Of a DNA stretch of 64,000 bases, positions 32,909 to 43,900 are shown in pieces. A program made the position numbers and the translations under genes. Positions within the stretch are counted from its first letter, which is position 1. Each line of letters begins with the position of its first letter. The notes below the pieces were generated by a model, which was given only the letters and a program-made list of their open reading frames with translations, did not search any database and was not told the origin of the DNA. The DNA is from a virus. The stretch spans positions 1 through 64,000 of the IMG/VR virus record IMGVR_UViG_3300028840_007197; one strand, 5' to 3'.

Positions 32909-33112
32909 TCATACGGGTCCCTTCAAAACATAATTCTTATGTATTAAGGCATCCATCCTTATAACCTTCTTACCCATTGCCACTAGTAACCGGGCCTGCT
33001 CCTCCATCTGTTCTTTATACCCCTCCAACTTCTGAACTTTTCTTCTCAAAATTGTGACCTGCTTCTTCAGGTCATCTATTTCCTTCTCCAGGTCTCTCTG
33101 CTGCTTGTTCAT
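32909..33112 (-). CDS. small coiled-coil protein
   Basis: A 67-residue protein made almost wholly of heptads (L-E-K-E-I-D-D-L-K-K-Q-V). No other motif. It follows the polymerase gene by eight bases and is the last gene of the replication block before the promoter gap. Possible oligomeric partner of a replication protein, inferred only from position. Confidence 0.6.
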   Translation of the reverse strand: MNKQQRDLEKEIDDLKKQVTILRRKVQKLEGYKEQMEEQARLLVAMGKKVIRMDALIHKNYVLKGPV

Positions 33113-33120
33113 TACCTCTC

Positions 33121-35592
33121 CTAAAGGCCGAAAAAGCGTGCTAGAGCCAAAAAGCCATCTCTACTAACCTTCAAATCTGATACCATAAGATGATTACCCT
33201 TATTGTCCTTGATTCGAAGGACAGCCTTTTTACCGTTATAGACAGGCTTTTTCTGATCCTCAACTAGAAACGGTATGATTGTATTCAACATCCTCAAGGA
33301 ACTCATATTGGTTCGCTTTATCGTATAGACGAGTTCCTCCTCTAAATTGGTATTTGTTTCACCCGAATTCAAGGAGAAATCGCTTTCAGGATTATTTTCA
33401 GCAGGAGACTCAGGAAGTTGAACTTCCTCTTTTTTAAGAATTTCAGGGGCGATATTCTCAGGAACGATTTCCGAAATCTTTAAATCATTCTCTTTATTTT
33501 GAGAATCCGATTCTCGCTCTTGAGAGTTTTCAGCCGGGTTTTCAGTGCGGCCTTTACTCTCATCTACTACATCTGCAGCCTTATGAAAAGTCAGCGTTTC
33601 TATGTTTTCTAACTCAGGATGCTCCTCAAAGAAATTACTCGTAGCATACCATGAGTCACCGTACTTAGCCTCAATTACAAGAGGGACTGGCCACTTAAGG
33701 ATACCCTGCAAAATATCCCTGAGCTTCATAATCTCGTTTAGCTTTGGAACATATTCCAACAGTTTCTCAGTCTTTATCTCGAAGACGAGCTCGTCATGCA
33801 TCGTTATCAAAACCCTGATCTCGTCCTGGAGATTATTGGACCGGATCCAGTTACTAACCCTTACCATGGCAGTCTTCATGATATCCGCTGACGTACCCTG
33901 AACAAGGGTGTTAACCGAACAGCGGTCTCCACGAGCCTGCATGACTCTATTATCAGAGTCATAGAAGATATTCAGGGGACGTACACGACCCATTGCCGTT
34001 TTTACGTGCTTTAGTTTCCTGGCTTTAGCTTTCTCAACCTCCATCCATCTCTTGAGTCTAGGCAGAGAAGCAAAAAAGGATACCAGTATCCTGCGAGCCT
34101 CCGGCTCGGATATTTTAGCCTGTTGTGCTATACCTACAGAACCAGCCCCGTACAGAGATTGGAAATTAACGGTTTTCCCCACTTGACGCTCGGCCTTCGA
34201 TATCTCCTGCCTATTGAAGATAGACTGACCGGTCTGACGGTGAAGATCAGCTCCGTTAAGAAAAGCATTGACCCATTTGGGCTCCTGTGACAGATTAGCA
34301 GCTACCCGCAACTCCTCTCCGGAATAATCCATAGCCACCATGGTATAACCAGGGCGAGCTACTAGAGCCTTTCTGAGGTTCGGGTCATCTGGGGAATAGT
34401 TTTTAGGGAGACTCTGGATATTCATACCACAGTAGCCGTCTATATCTATTCCCTTACCACCTGGGGATGAAAAGCGGCCGGTATCCGTGCCCGACTGATT
34501 GAACTGGAGTTTTATACATCCGTCTTCATCTTTATTCTTGAGAAGATTCACTATATACGTAGAAAGGCATTTCTCAAGGCCCCTGTACTGGACTATCTTC
34601 TTAATGACTGGATACTCATCCTGAATTTTTTCAAGGGTAGCATTATCTGTGGAGTATTGACCGGAGGCCAGTCTCTCCTTTTCAGGATAGCGATACTTCA
34701 AGAAATCAAACAGTATCCGACCTAATTGCTGGGGACTCCCGAGATTGAACTTAGTACCGACCAGACCATAAATATCATCCTCTATGGACTTGATTTTCTG
34801 TTCTATTTCAATCTTTAAATTTTCAAGGTATTCTACATCTATCTTAACGAGATTGGCCTCCATATCCATCACAACACTCGTGACACGCTTCTCAAGATTA
34901 TAAATGGCCATCTGCTGTTTAATAATATCCTGGCTCATAAAAAAGTTATAGAGGTCCAGGGTACAGACAGCGTCCGATCCACCATAAATGTAGTTTATCT
35001 TCGGAGACGTTAGGTCGAAGCGCTTATTCTTCGAGACATCGTCAAACTCCAGCATGGGCTGGTTCAAGAGTTTATTAGAGAGTACTTTTAATCCTATCTC
35101 CTTACTCCCTGCATCATATAATCTGGCTAGAATAAGGGTATCCTCAAACCGGTCATATTCCCGTATATCTAAGCCATAGTTCTTCAGAATAGCCCGGTCA
35201 TATTTAGAATTATGATAGATAGTAACACAATGAGTGCAGAGCCTTTTTATCTCAGAAAAAACCTCATCCTCAGGGAGATTATACTCAGCTCCTTCTATAT
35301 GTTTTACCGGGACATAGATACCTACTTTAGGGTTATAGGAGAGACAGAAACCAACCAGCTTGGAAGCTGATTCTGTCTTATCTCCCACTCTCTTCGATCG
35401 TGTGTTTAAGCCGGTAGTTTCTAAGTCTAGGGCGCATTTCCCAAATTCTATCGCTTCATCAATAAACTGTCGAAGTTCATCAACAGATGAAATCAGCCGG
35501 AACTCCCTGTCCTTCATCCATGGCATCTTGGATGTGAGCTCTTTTACACTATCCTCAAGAAACTCCGAGAATGTAGCCCCGACTATTTTCAT
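33121..35592 (-). CDS. polA: family A DNA polymerase with extra C-terminal domain
   Basis: An 823-residue protein. The 3'-5' exonuclease is complete: D-L-E-T-T-G (Asp56, Glu58), H-N-S-K-Y-D (127-132) and Y-G-G-S-D (203-207). Polymerase motif A is D-Y-S-G-E-E-L-R (422-429), motif B runs from R469 through N-F and Y481, and motif C is H-D-E (599-601). There is no 5'-3' nuclease domain. After residue 660 a charged linker (670-750) leads to a small domain (755-823) absent from ordinary Pol I, somewhat like the end of DnaE. Replicative polymerase of the phage. Its ATG overlaps the primase gene end. Confidence 0.95.
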   Translation of the reverse strand: MKIVGATFSEFLEDSVKELTSKMPWMKDREFRLISSVDELRQFIDEAIEFGKCALDLETTGLNTRSKRVGDKTESASKLVGFCLSYNPKVGIYVPVKHIEGAEYNLPEDEVFSEIKRLCTHCVTIYHNSKYDRAILKNYGLDIREYDRFEDTLILARLYDAGSKEIGLKVLSNKLLNQPMLEFDDVSKNKRFDLTSPKINYIYGGSDAVCTLDLYNFFMSQDIIKQQMAIYNLEKRVTSVVMDMEANLVKIDVEYLENLKIEIEQKIKSIEDDIYGLVGTKFNLGSPQQLGRILFDFLKYRYPEKERLASGQYSTDNATLEKIQDEYPVIKKIVQYRGLEKCLSTYIVNLLKNKDEDGCIKLQFNQSGTDTGRFSSPGGKGIDIDGYCGMNIQSLPKNYSPDDPNLRKALVARPGYTMVAMDYSGEELRVAANLSQEPKWVNAFLNGADLHRQTGQSIFNRQEISKAERQVGKTVNFQSLYGAGSVGIAQQAKISEPEARRILVSFFASLPRLKRWMEVEKAKARKLKHVKTAMGRVRPLNIFYDSDNRVMQARGDRCSVNTLVQGTSADIMKTAMVRVSNWIRSNNLQDEIRVLITMHDELVFEIKTEKLLEYVPKLNEIMKLRDILQGILKWPVPLVIEAKYGDSWYATSNFFEEHPELENIETLTFHKAADVVDESKGRTENPAENSQERESDSQNKENDLKISEIVPENIAPEILKKEEVQLPESPAENNPESDFSLNSGETNTNLEEELVYTIKRTNMSSLRMLNTIIPFLVEDQKKPVYNGKKAVLRIKDNKGNHLMVSDLKVSRDGFLALARFFGL

Positions 35593-36125
35593 ATAGCTAT
35601 CTCCGACAGCTTAGCTTTCATTGCATCGATATTCTTGCCCACATCATCACCCTTTGAATGTGAAAAAAGAGTCATGTAGTAGGCAGTACACAAGGCAGCA
35701 TACTTATTGAGGGGGAGTTTACCCCTGAAGTCCAAAATCTTGTTTCTGATAATTTTAAGATCCATCTCAGTAAAATCGACGGTCTGCTTTTTTATTGTGA
35801 AATCAGGACCATCAGGAACGCTTGAGACATCGACTTTATATTTATTTACGATAAAATTTATAGCTCTGACATATCCGAGCTTTTCTTTATCCATGATGAA
35901 ATCTGTGACATCCCACCTCTTCTTACAAACCCAGCAATAGCAGGAGTTAGTGCCACGATAGAAACGGGAGCTCGGTTTGTTGTCTGCTCCATGGAATGGG
36001 CACCGATATTGAACCTCATCAGCCAGCAATGGATCGAACGTGAACTGGACTCCATAATCCAGCATCACCTTAGCCAGGTCTATTTTTTCCTCTATTACTT
36101 CTCTGACCTTATTTGGGTCTTTCAT
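35589..36125 (-). CDS. CHC2 zinc-finger primase subunit without catalytic domain
   Basis: A 178-residue protein. The zinc site C-P-F-H (42, 45) and C-Y-C-W-V-C (62-67) with the following W-D-V-T-D-F-I belongs to DnaG/gp4-type primases. The protein ends soon after, with no TOPRIM or RNA-polymerase domain. It may recognise priming sites while a separate subunit does catalysis. It is coupled to the helicase gene (ATGA) and the polymerase gene. Confidence 0.85.
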   Translation of the reverse strand: MKDPNKVREVIEEKIDLAKVMLDYGVQFTFDPLLADEVQYRCPFHGADNKPSSRFYRGTNSCYCWVCKKRWDVTDFIMDKEKLGYVRAINFIVNKYKVDVSSVPDGPDFTIKKQTVDFTEMDLKIIRNKILDFRGKLPLNKYAALCTAYYMTLFSHSKGDDVGKNIDAMKAKLSEIAI

Positions 36126-37606
36126 GCATCAAGGGGTATTTCACTGATCAGGTTATCGTCATCCTGTGGCTTCTCAATGATATTACGCCAGTGCCTCGAA
36201 ATAAAATCCAGACGGGACTCAAATGCCTGGAAGCCCCCGCCACGACGATGTTTCAAGCATCCTATTTTCACGGTCCCGTTCCGCTTCATCTCATCGTTGA
36301 AATAAATGGTAAACACAAGGTCTGATGTTCGCTCTGCCTCATTAGCACTAGAAAGAGCGGTCAGCTTGTAGATGCCATCATTCTTTTCGGCCTCTCGCCA
36401 GCCATCACGGTTTACCTGAAACGGTGTAATGGTAATAAGTCTTCTACCGCCATCGAATGTCATGGCAGTATTCTTAAGCCTCTTAATAATGTTATTCAGA
36501 TCTACATTGAAATCCCCGTACTTATCATCCTTATCAGCTACCATAAGGCCTATGTAATCGACCACCACGAAATCGAGATTAAGACCGAGACTATCCTGAA
36601 GGGTAGAATTGTACTCTTCAAGCTTAGTATCAAGTGCAGAGGGAGTCAGCTTTTCATCTGGCTGCCATACGTAGAGATGACCATAATCAGGATTATTACA
36701 GAAATCATGAGCAGCAGCCTTAAAAAACTCCTCTTCTATTTCCGAAAGCTCCCCATAAAGGATCTTCTCGAAAGAGATCTTTCCAACAAGATTCTTGAAC
36801 TTCGGGTGAGAGAGCCACATCGGATTAGACGTATGAAGACAGTAAAAGATATTGGTCATGTCCTCATAGTTCATCTCCATGGCCACAAAAACACCGTTAA
36901 GCCCCTGCATAATCCCGTTGTACGCCAGATTCGAGCTTAAAGTCGTTTTTCCCTGCCCAACAAATCCCGCTACCATCACGAGGTCACCGGGTTTGAAACC
37001 TCTTACTGAGTCATCAATTTTATCTATGAACGTATATAGGCCCTTAGTCGTGGATGGGTCCCTTTTAACCTTATCATAAGCCTCTGTGACCTCCATGCCG
37101 ACTTCCGTGGACCGGATATCAGCCTCAGTTTTTGTCATAGATGCCCTGAACCTGAATTTCCTGGACTCAGATAGAAAGAAATCTATTGCTGAGGTCATTC
37201 CCTGAATAGTCTTCTTTTTGACCTTTAACCCGGAGGAGACGACCTGCCACGTCTTAGTAAGAAGTGATTGAAATTTATCGCGGTTCTGCTCCTCGAACTT
37301 CTCCTTTATTATTGCCTGATAGTCAGAACCTATATAAGGAGTTTCTATGGCTATCTCTTTAAGAGAAGCCATTACATTTTCATCACCGTTTTTCTGGGCC
37401 CTCTCAAAGAGGAGCTCTATTGACGGTATCTCTTCATAGTCCCTGTAGTGGGCTTCTATCCACTGATAGATTTTTATGTGGGATGGATCTTCGGGTTCTA
37501 TTTTACTGGTCAGGAAAGACCGATAATTCTTCTTTAACTCGGAAGCCTCGATTGTGGGCGTTCCACTCTTACGAACATTTATGATAGACCTGAATACGCG
37601 TTTCAT
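36122..37606 (-). CDS. dnaB: DnaB-like replicative helicase
   Basis: A 494-residue protein. The N-terminal 170 residues are helical. Then the RecA-like core has G-F-V-G-Q-G-K-T-T (214-222), F-V-A-M-E-M, V-V-V-D-Y-I-G-L (Walker B) and T-P-F-Q-V-N-R-D-G, with S-S-A-N-E-A-E-R-T and K-H-R-R-G later, as in DnaB. It would unwind DNA at the fork as a hexamer. It lies between the loader-like gene and the primase gene. Confidence 0.93.
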   Translation of the reverse strand: MKRVFRSIINVRKSGTPTIEASELKKNYRSFLTSKIEPEDPSHIKIYQWIEAHYRDYEEIPSIELLFERAQKNGDENVMASLKEIAIETPYIGSDYQAIIKEKFEEQNRDKFQSLLTKTWQVVSSGLKVKKKTIQGMTSAIDFFLSESRKFRFRASMTKTEADIRSTEVGMEVTEAYDKVKRDPSTTKGLYTFIDKIDDSVRGFKPGDLVMVAGFVGQGKTTLSSNLAYNGIMQGLNGVFVAMEMNYEDMTNIFYCLHTSNPMWLSHPKFKNLVGKISFEKILYGELSEIEEEFFKAAAHDFCNNPDYGHLYVWQPDEKLTPSALDTKLEEYNSTLQDSLGLNLDFVVVDYIGLMVADKDDKYGDFNVDLNNIIKRLKNTAMTFDGGRRLITITPFQVNRDGWREAEKNDGIYKLTALSSANEAERTSDLVFTIYFNDEMKRNGTVKIGCLKHRRGGGFQAFESRLDFISRHWRNIIEKPQDDDNLISEIPLDA

Positions 37607-38281
37607 TTATGGTCTCCCGAAATTAGCCGAATCCATCTGCTGCTTATTCGGGCCTTTTTCTCCGGAATTCTTATAACCCACATTTATCTGTGTGTAATGT
37701 TTTGAGATAAGGTCTTCAAGCTCCGGGGAATAATCATAACGGCACTCGGACAGGTTTGCCTCAGGCAGGTAAATCCACGTGGGCCTGTAATTCTTACGAA
37801 TATTTACCACCTGAGCTATGCACGTCTTCAGAACGTCATTCTTCTCTTTGGTATCCAGTGTGAACACCAATAGGTCATATTTTTGTGTCTCTGAAAGATT
37901 AGGTGTATGCCCATCGGGTTGTTTCACATAGAACTTCTGGAGCAGATCTATGGCCCTACAGCAATGAAACGATAGTGAAGGATACTCATACCTATAGAGC
38001 ATAATAGTGGATTTAACGTTTAACAGAAAATCCCTTTCCGACCCTCTTATAAGTATGTTTGGGCTTCGCTCTAGATTATCGGGGTCGAACTTCAGGCCAT
38101 CATAAATTTTATCAAAGGGCAGATACTGGTCACCTAATTGTCGTAGAAGGTCGAAGCTCCTTGATATGAACTCGGATTTCTTACACAGGCAGTATTCACT
38201 GACAATGACCCTTTGGCCCGTATACTTGTGCGTCCTTATATAAAGGCGCTCCCCCAGGCCATTACAAAGAGGGCAGGTCAT
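37607..38281 (-). CDS. helicase-loader-like protein with zinc finger
   Basis: A 224-residue protein. N-terminal C-P-L-C-N-G and Y-C-L-C-K form a zinc finger as in DnaC/DnaI-like loaders. The rest has alpha/beta order (L-V-F-T-L-D-T as Walker-B-like strand) but no Walker A motif, so it probably does not hydrolyse ATP. Its place, one base before dnaB and overlapping the SNF2 gene, supports a loader role. Function inferred. Confidence 0.55.
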   Translation of the reverse strand: MTCPLCNGLGERLYIRTHKYTGQRVIVSEYCLCKKSEFISRSFDLLRQLGDQYLPFDKIYDGLKFDPDNLERSPNILIRGSERDFLLNVKSTIMLYRYEYPSLSFHCCRAIDLLQKFYVKQPDGHTPNLSETQKYDLLVFTLDTKEKNDVLKTCIAQVVNIRKNYRPTWIYLPEANLSECRYDYSPELEDLISKHYTQINVGYKNSGEKGPNKQQMDSANFGRP

Positions 38282-39954
38282 TCTATATTCTCCGCGTCTT
38301 CCATGAGCTGAGTGAACAGGTCATCTATGACCCCGCTCTCCTGAGCCGTGAAGTCCAAGGCTCCTTCAGCTGTATCTCCAATAACTTCATCACTTAGTTC
38401 TTTCTTTCCTGAAACTTTATTAATGACCCTCACATCTATCGTGCCCTTATTTATCATGTGCAAAACGAGAATGTGCTCTTTAAGGCTACCAATTCGCTGG
38501 GCCCGGCCTATAGTCTGCACAAGGTCTCCGTAGCTCCAGGGTGTGTCATAAAAAATTATTACGCCAGCCGATTGAAGATTCAAAGAAGCCGAACCTGCGG
38601 TGGTAATGAAAATAACCTTACACGTGGGGTCATTCTGGAACTTAAGACGGGCACTCTGGCGTTCCGAATCATTGAGGTCACCCGTTATTTTCGTGTAACT
38701 GATATGATTACGCTCACAGGCTATTTCAAGAGCAGGTATACCCGTTTTAAAACGAGTGAAGAGAATTACTTTCTCTTCAACGAGTTCCTCGGTCATAAGA
38801 CGAATAAACTCGTTTTCCTTACTCGACTCACCGGACTGACCTATTAAAGAGGGGCCATTGCTGATCATCTGACAGTAAGTCAGAGCCGCAAGCTTACCGC
38901 GCTTACGGCCGTCCTCTGTCATGAATTTCTCGTATTTATCCTTACGCTCTTCATATAATTTCAGAAGCTTTTCATCACTGGCCCCATTACGTACCTTATC
39001 AGATATCTCATAGTATTCTCTTTTTATCTTCTCCTCATACATGATACCGGAAAGAGCCTCTTTATATAGGCGCTTCTGATCCGGTTCCATCTCAAGGATG
39101 ACCTTACGAGAAATGAGTTTTGGAAGCTCCGATGCGACTTCCTCTTTTCGGCGGATTAGGAAATATGGATCTATGGCCTGTTTAAACTGCTGCAGGTTTT
39201 TATACCCGACTGTCTTAGGTATCCTGCGCTCTTTACCACCAATGCGGAGTTTCATGAGCTCTTGTTTGCAGTAATTTTTCCTGAACCTTGTTATGTTACC
39301 AAAGAGGCCAGGAACTACAACGGAATAGATGCAGTATACCTCTTCAAGACTGTTTTTTATAATGGTTGCTGATAGACCATATACCCGGTCAGCCATCTCT
39401 GAAATTAAGGTACACGCTAGATGTACCCTCGTTTTTCTATTCTTAAAGGTCTGGCACTCATCATAGATGACCATATAGTTGGGGCTCAAGGCCTGCCTAA
39501 TAAACTCATACTCCTCTATCAGGGGGGCATAGTTTATGACCATTACGTGTTCTTTGAAACCGCTGTATTGCATTTTCCGTGCTTGTATTCCGGTAAAGCC
39601 CTGATATTCGTTAGTGATGACTCTCACATCGATACCGGTAGTGAATTTATCAAACTCCTCAGCCCATTGGTACATGGCACTCTTTGGGCATACTACGAGC
39701 AGTTTAAGGTTAGGGTTATTTATAAGACTCCATGTATAAGCTGCGATAGTCTCAACGGTTTTTCCAAGGCCGGTCCCATCTCCCAGAACCATTCTCTGCA
39801 GCAGCATCATATGAAGAGCACCAACAACCTGATAATACCGCAATACGGTGCTCTCTTTGAGATACTTATTAGGTTTGAAAGCCGCTGTAGTCGATTTCCT
39901 TAACTCTAAAAGTTTTGGATAAATCGAGGGTATTTCCACAAATTTCTGTGGCAT
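38278..39954 (-). CDS. SNF2-family (superfamily 2) helicase
   Basis: A 558-residue protein; ATG 39954 is preferred because AAGGAG sits eight bases before it. Motif I is G-D-G-T-G-L-G-K-T, motif II Y-D-E-C-Q, motif III L-S-A-T, and the C-terminal half has T-A-G-S-A-S-L-N-L-Q and Q-T-I-G-R-A-Q-R-I-G. A lysine-rich insertion lies between the two lobes. SNF2-like phage proteins (as in SPP1 or T4 UvsW-like roles) remodel forks or remove bound proteins. First gene of the replication block. Confidence 0.93.
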   Translation of the reverse strand: MPQKFVEIPSIYPKLLELRKSTTAAFKPNKYLKESTVLRYYQVVGALHMMLLQRMVLGDGTGLGKTVETIAAYTWSLINNPNLKLLVVCPKSAMYQWAEEFDKFTTGIDVRVITNEYQGFTGIQARKMQYSGFKEHVMVINYAPLIEEYEFIRQALSPNYMVIYDECQTFKNRKTRVHLACTLISEMADRVYGLSATIIKNSLEEVYCIYSVVVPGLFGNITRFRKNYCKQELMKLRIGGKERRIPKTVGYKNLQQFKQAIDPYFLIRRKEEVASELPKLISRKVILEMEPDQKRLYKEALSGIMYEEKIKREYYEISDKVRNGASDEKLLKLYEERKDKYEKFMTEDGRKRGKLAALTYCQMISNGPSLIGQSGESSKENEFIRLMTEELVEEKVILFTRFKTGIPALEIACERNHISYTKITGDLNDSERQSARLKFQNDPTCKVIFITTAGSASLNLQSAGVIIFYDTPWSYGDLVQTIGRAQRIGSLKEHILVLHMINKGTIDVRVINKVSGKKELSDEVIGDTAEGALDFTAQESGVIDDLFTQLMEDAENIE

Positions 39955-40034
39955 GCACATAGCTCCTTATGAAATGATAGCGAATTGAGGCGCAGACTTA
40001 AAGAAGGCTGCGTATATGGCGGGAATCAAAAGAT

Positions 40035-40946
40035 TTAGCCCTTGAAATGGGGCTTAAACCTCACCTGCATGGCATCAAAACCGTCAGATTCGGAGGAGGG
40101 CTGACCTTTTTGCCATCTTTGGAGAATATTAAAACCGCCGCTGTATCCCGTGTCTGATTTATGGCCCGTCTGAGATTCCTGAAACTTCTTCATTATATCG
40201 AAACCACCAGAAAAGGGCTCAGAGAGGCTTCGTTCCTTAGCCATACGGACTATCTGTCGGTAGCGGAAAACACTATCATCCATAGCCCATTGATGCCCGT
40301 TAGAGCATATCATACCATAATAAACACTCGACCACTTTGAGGCTATCTTCGATTTATCACAGCCACAGACAGGGCATCGTGTATCCGGAAGGGGTTCCCC
40401 TGCTATAGAGGCGTACATCGTTCGACCCTGTTTTTCAGTCTCTTCAGCGGGAACACCTTTTTTTCCGACCATCTTTCCAAAAGGATTTTTCATCTGGCCC
40501 TTTTTCGAGACCACGACATAGAAATCTTTATCGAATATCTGCTTGAACTTCTCACTGGAATATGTGTTCCCTAGGTCAGATTTATAGGTGTTCCGATAGA
40601 TTGTGGGTGCCTTGTGGCCAGGTGTAAGGTCAGGACGGTCACCGGTCTTAAACAGTTTTGGGAGGAACCTGTGGACGTCCTCAGGTATAATATCGATGTC
40701 TTTATCCTTGTACAGAACCCCCTCAGAATCTGATACCACCACCATCTCGGGTTCCTGTATCAAGCCATCAGAGCTCAAGTGGGCATTATAGGCGTAATAC
40801 TCTTCTTCCCCCTTTTTTTTGAAGAGGATACCATACTCTACCCACTGAAAATTACCCTGACCTAACTCCTCGGTATTCAGTGTCTTATGGTCAGGATTGG
40901 CCCAGAAAGATATGGATACCTTAACGGGATCGTATTTCTCAGCCAC
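40035..40946 (-). CDS. zinc-ribbon protein at the end of the tail operon
   Basis: A 303-residue protein. A treble zinc ribbon R-C-P-V-C-G-C and I-C-S-N-G-H lies at about 192-220. The C-terminal part has three G-G-F-[DN]-[IL]-[ML] type repeats. No family recognised. Its ATG overlaps the stop of the tail protein gene by one base. Could be a virion component or late regulator. Confidence 0.6.
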   Translation of the reverse strand: MAEKYDPVKVSISFWANPDHKTLNTEELGQGNFQWVEYGILFKKKGEEEYYAYNAHLSSDGLIQEPEMVVVSDSEGVLYKDKDIDIIPEDVHRFLPKLFKTGDRPDLTPGHKAPTIYRNTYKSDLGNTYSSEKFKQIFDKDFYVVVSKKGQMKNPFGKMVGKKGVPAEETEKQGRTMYASIAGEPLPDTRCPVCGCDKSKIASKWSSVYYGMICSNGHQWAMDDSVFRYRQIVRMAKERSLSEPFSGGFDIMKKFQESQTGHKSDTGYSGGFNILQRWQKGQPSSESDGFDAMQVRFKPHFKG

Positions 40947-43900
40947 TAGGACAGTCTCCTCATAGTTATAGGAATTCCAGGGAGCTCGAAAATATCTACA
41001 ACATCGTTATTAGACCTGTGATCAAAATAATTGTGGAGAGAGGTGTTATCCACCTCGCTACCGGCAACCATCAGATACAGGCGTCCATCATTGTCCTTAT
41101 CCAGAATATACGATTGGAACGTCTTCTGATACTGGCCAGAGGAGTCAAGCTTCTCATATTTCAGGCCGAGGTTACCGCGACCCAGAGGTGCATCAGGAAT
41201 ATGAATAGTAGACCGACCCCGGTCTGCAACATTCTGTCCAAGGATAACCGTATTCGCCGTCGTATCAGAAATATCCTGGACTCTATTCACGATGCGGGTC
41301 TCCAGAACAGGATACTTGTCGGTAACAGCCGTAGATATTTCTTCATTCATCCCACTGGCATCAGCGGCGCTGTTGAGTGCCGGAAGCCTATCCAGAATAT
41401 TAGCGGGTGAGAAGAACGGCTGGTCCTTAGCAACGATAGTATAAGCTGCATAAACAGTGGAATCTTTAGGTTTTTGCGAGAGAAACAGGGTACTATCATC
41501 ATATACTTCACTGATAACATATTCAGTCTCAGAATCCGAATTAAGCTTAATCAGATACCCACTCTTAACATTAGAAGCCCACTCAGTGTTTTGACCAAGG
41601 ACTGAAGTGGTATCCTCGTCGAAAAGAGCCAGACCCTGAGCATAGGTATAATCGGTGATAGTACCGCTACCAGACGTGGTTACCAGAGCCGGTCCTATGG
41701 CCTCTATACGACCGGTAACTGTAGAATCGAGCCAGCCCTGATAGGGCGTAGTCTCATAGAAGCAGGTATATCCTTCAGAATCACTTATAGCGCTTTTTCT
41801 TAATACAGGGACTGATATGGCATTCCCTGCTGATGGCGCTGATGAGAACTCTATGACGAGCTCTGTTTTATGTGATGCATCAGAAAGTTTAAGATTATTG
41901 GTAACGAGGGGTTCTCTTGCTGACCCATTATAAGCGTAGCATGTACCATTCTCATTACTGTAGCTCGCTATTGCAATGAATCGCCCCGTGGTATCAACTT
42001 TAAACACAGTACGGCCACTACCAGCGGGCTCACGGGGTGTCAGCTCAATCATCTCGTAAGTTTCAGTAATTGCTCTGCCCTGTTTATTTGTTTCAAAGAA
42101 CTTAGTTCCGAGATACAAATCGAATTCAACATGCTGACTTGAGGAAGCTGTCGTATCAAGGGCCACGTTATACTGACTCGCAGTTCTGGTAATAGTACCA
42201 AGACTCCTTGTTGTTGAGTCTATCTTGGCGTCAGCTATCCCGAGCACACTATAGTCCTCAATGGACCGAGGAATGATATAGTTAGTAGACCCTGACCCCG
42301 GTACATGATAAGTCATCCTATGGCCAAAATCATACAGCTCATCAAATCTTGCTCCTCTGTTCGAGAGCGTATTGAAATGAGTTGTATCACCAATAATAAC
42401 GGGGGCAGCCGTTCTTACACGGATGTCACTATCCACAGAAGCTATAGGAGTTGTAGAGTCCTCTTTTCTGAACTCTAGAATCCTATTCGGAACATGAGTC
42501 AGCCCGTTTGGCCCTGCAGGCATACTAATCGTATACTCAACAGTAATGGGCAACGATGTTCCAATAATTGTTCCTGAGTTTATTGTAAATATGACGTCAT
42601 CTGCGGGTAGTGCAGTATAAGAAATATTACCGGTCAGGCTCCCATGACTTGAGGTATATATAGCATCAACAGACGTTACCTGAGAACCTTCAGGGTAAGA
42701 GTCGGAGGGTAAATCTATCTCGAACTGATTCGTAGCAGCCCAGGCTGCTCCAGGAGTTCCCGTAATCTTGTCATTGACTGTTTTAGCTATAAGAGAGTCG
42801 GGCTGTGTGATTTCTGCATTGGAGAATATTCTGCGGACTCCATCACCCTCAGCAATCTTAGTTGACCCGACTTTATCTACGTTGCTCACTGCATCCGCTT
42901 GAACAAGGACCTTTCCATAATGGTCCTCACCAAGGGTAGACTTACCCATTTTTGTCTGAAGCTTACCGCTGATGAGCTTTTTAAACCCATCCTCACACAG
43001 CTCCTTATAGTTATCCTGAACGGATACCCTACGACGAAGATCCAGAATGTCACTGGCCACAATCCAGTCATTATAGAGATTATCAGGCCTATCTGAAGCG
43101 TATCCTTCCAAATAATTCGCCAGGGTCTTTGCGGATCCGTTAGAACGGGTTTCAGGATTATAAATGCCCGTATTACGACGATGAATAGCAAACATAGGTA
43201 TGGCATAGGTATATCCATCTGCCGTCCCCAAGGTTTCCTGAGCAGCTGCATCACCGGAACCGGCTCTCCACAGACCAATATCTCCAGGAACTGGAGAGAA
43301 ATAAGCCTGGACGCAGGTACTGAGAGGAGAGCTGAGGGGCCCTTGAACAAAAACCCTATTCGGATCAAAGCCGTCGGGGTAAGTTTCCAGGTCCGTATAA
43401 GCGACTCGAATCCTATACTGTATCTGTACTCTTAAAGAGGTCTCAATATTGATAGCTGGGTCGATAAGGTCATTGGACGGATTGATACCACCATAGAGAA
43501 TATTGCCGTACTTATATACGGTATCTGAGGGCTCTAGTACCTTTTTCCATACCTCAAGGAATACGAAATCTATTCTTGAACCGATAGTAGGAGGTTCATC
43601 GAGAATAATAACGTTATTCTCATCTGTTGAATTTGTCCCCTGAACTAGAATTCTCCAGCCGTTAACCCATGCCACAAGGGCCTGTGTCTCGACACCCTTA
43701 TCGAGGGCTATGAGCTTGAATGTATTATGAACATACCCTGATGAAGAGAGTGTATCGCCAGCCCGGCATTGAGACTCTGTTACGCCCCCCTTTATCGAGC
43801 CGACAAGAGACCAGCCGCTCGGATTCAAGAAACGACTCATCAATCGGTCGTTCTCAGCAGAGACCATCCCGGTTAGATTGAGCTCTGAGGAGAGGGGCGG

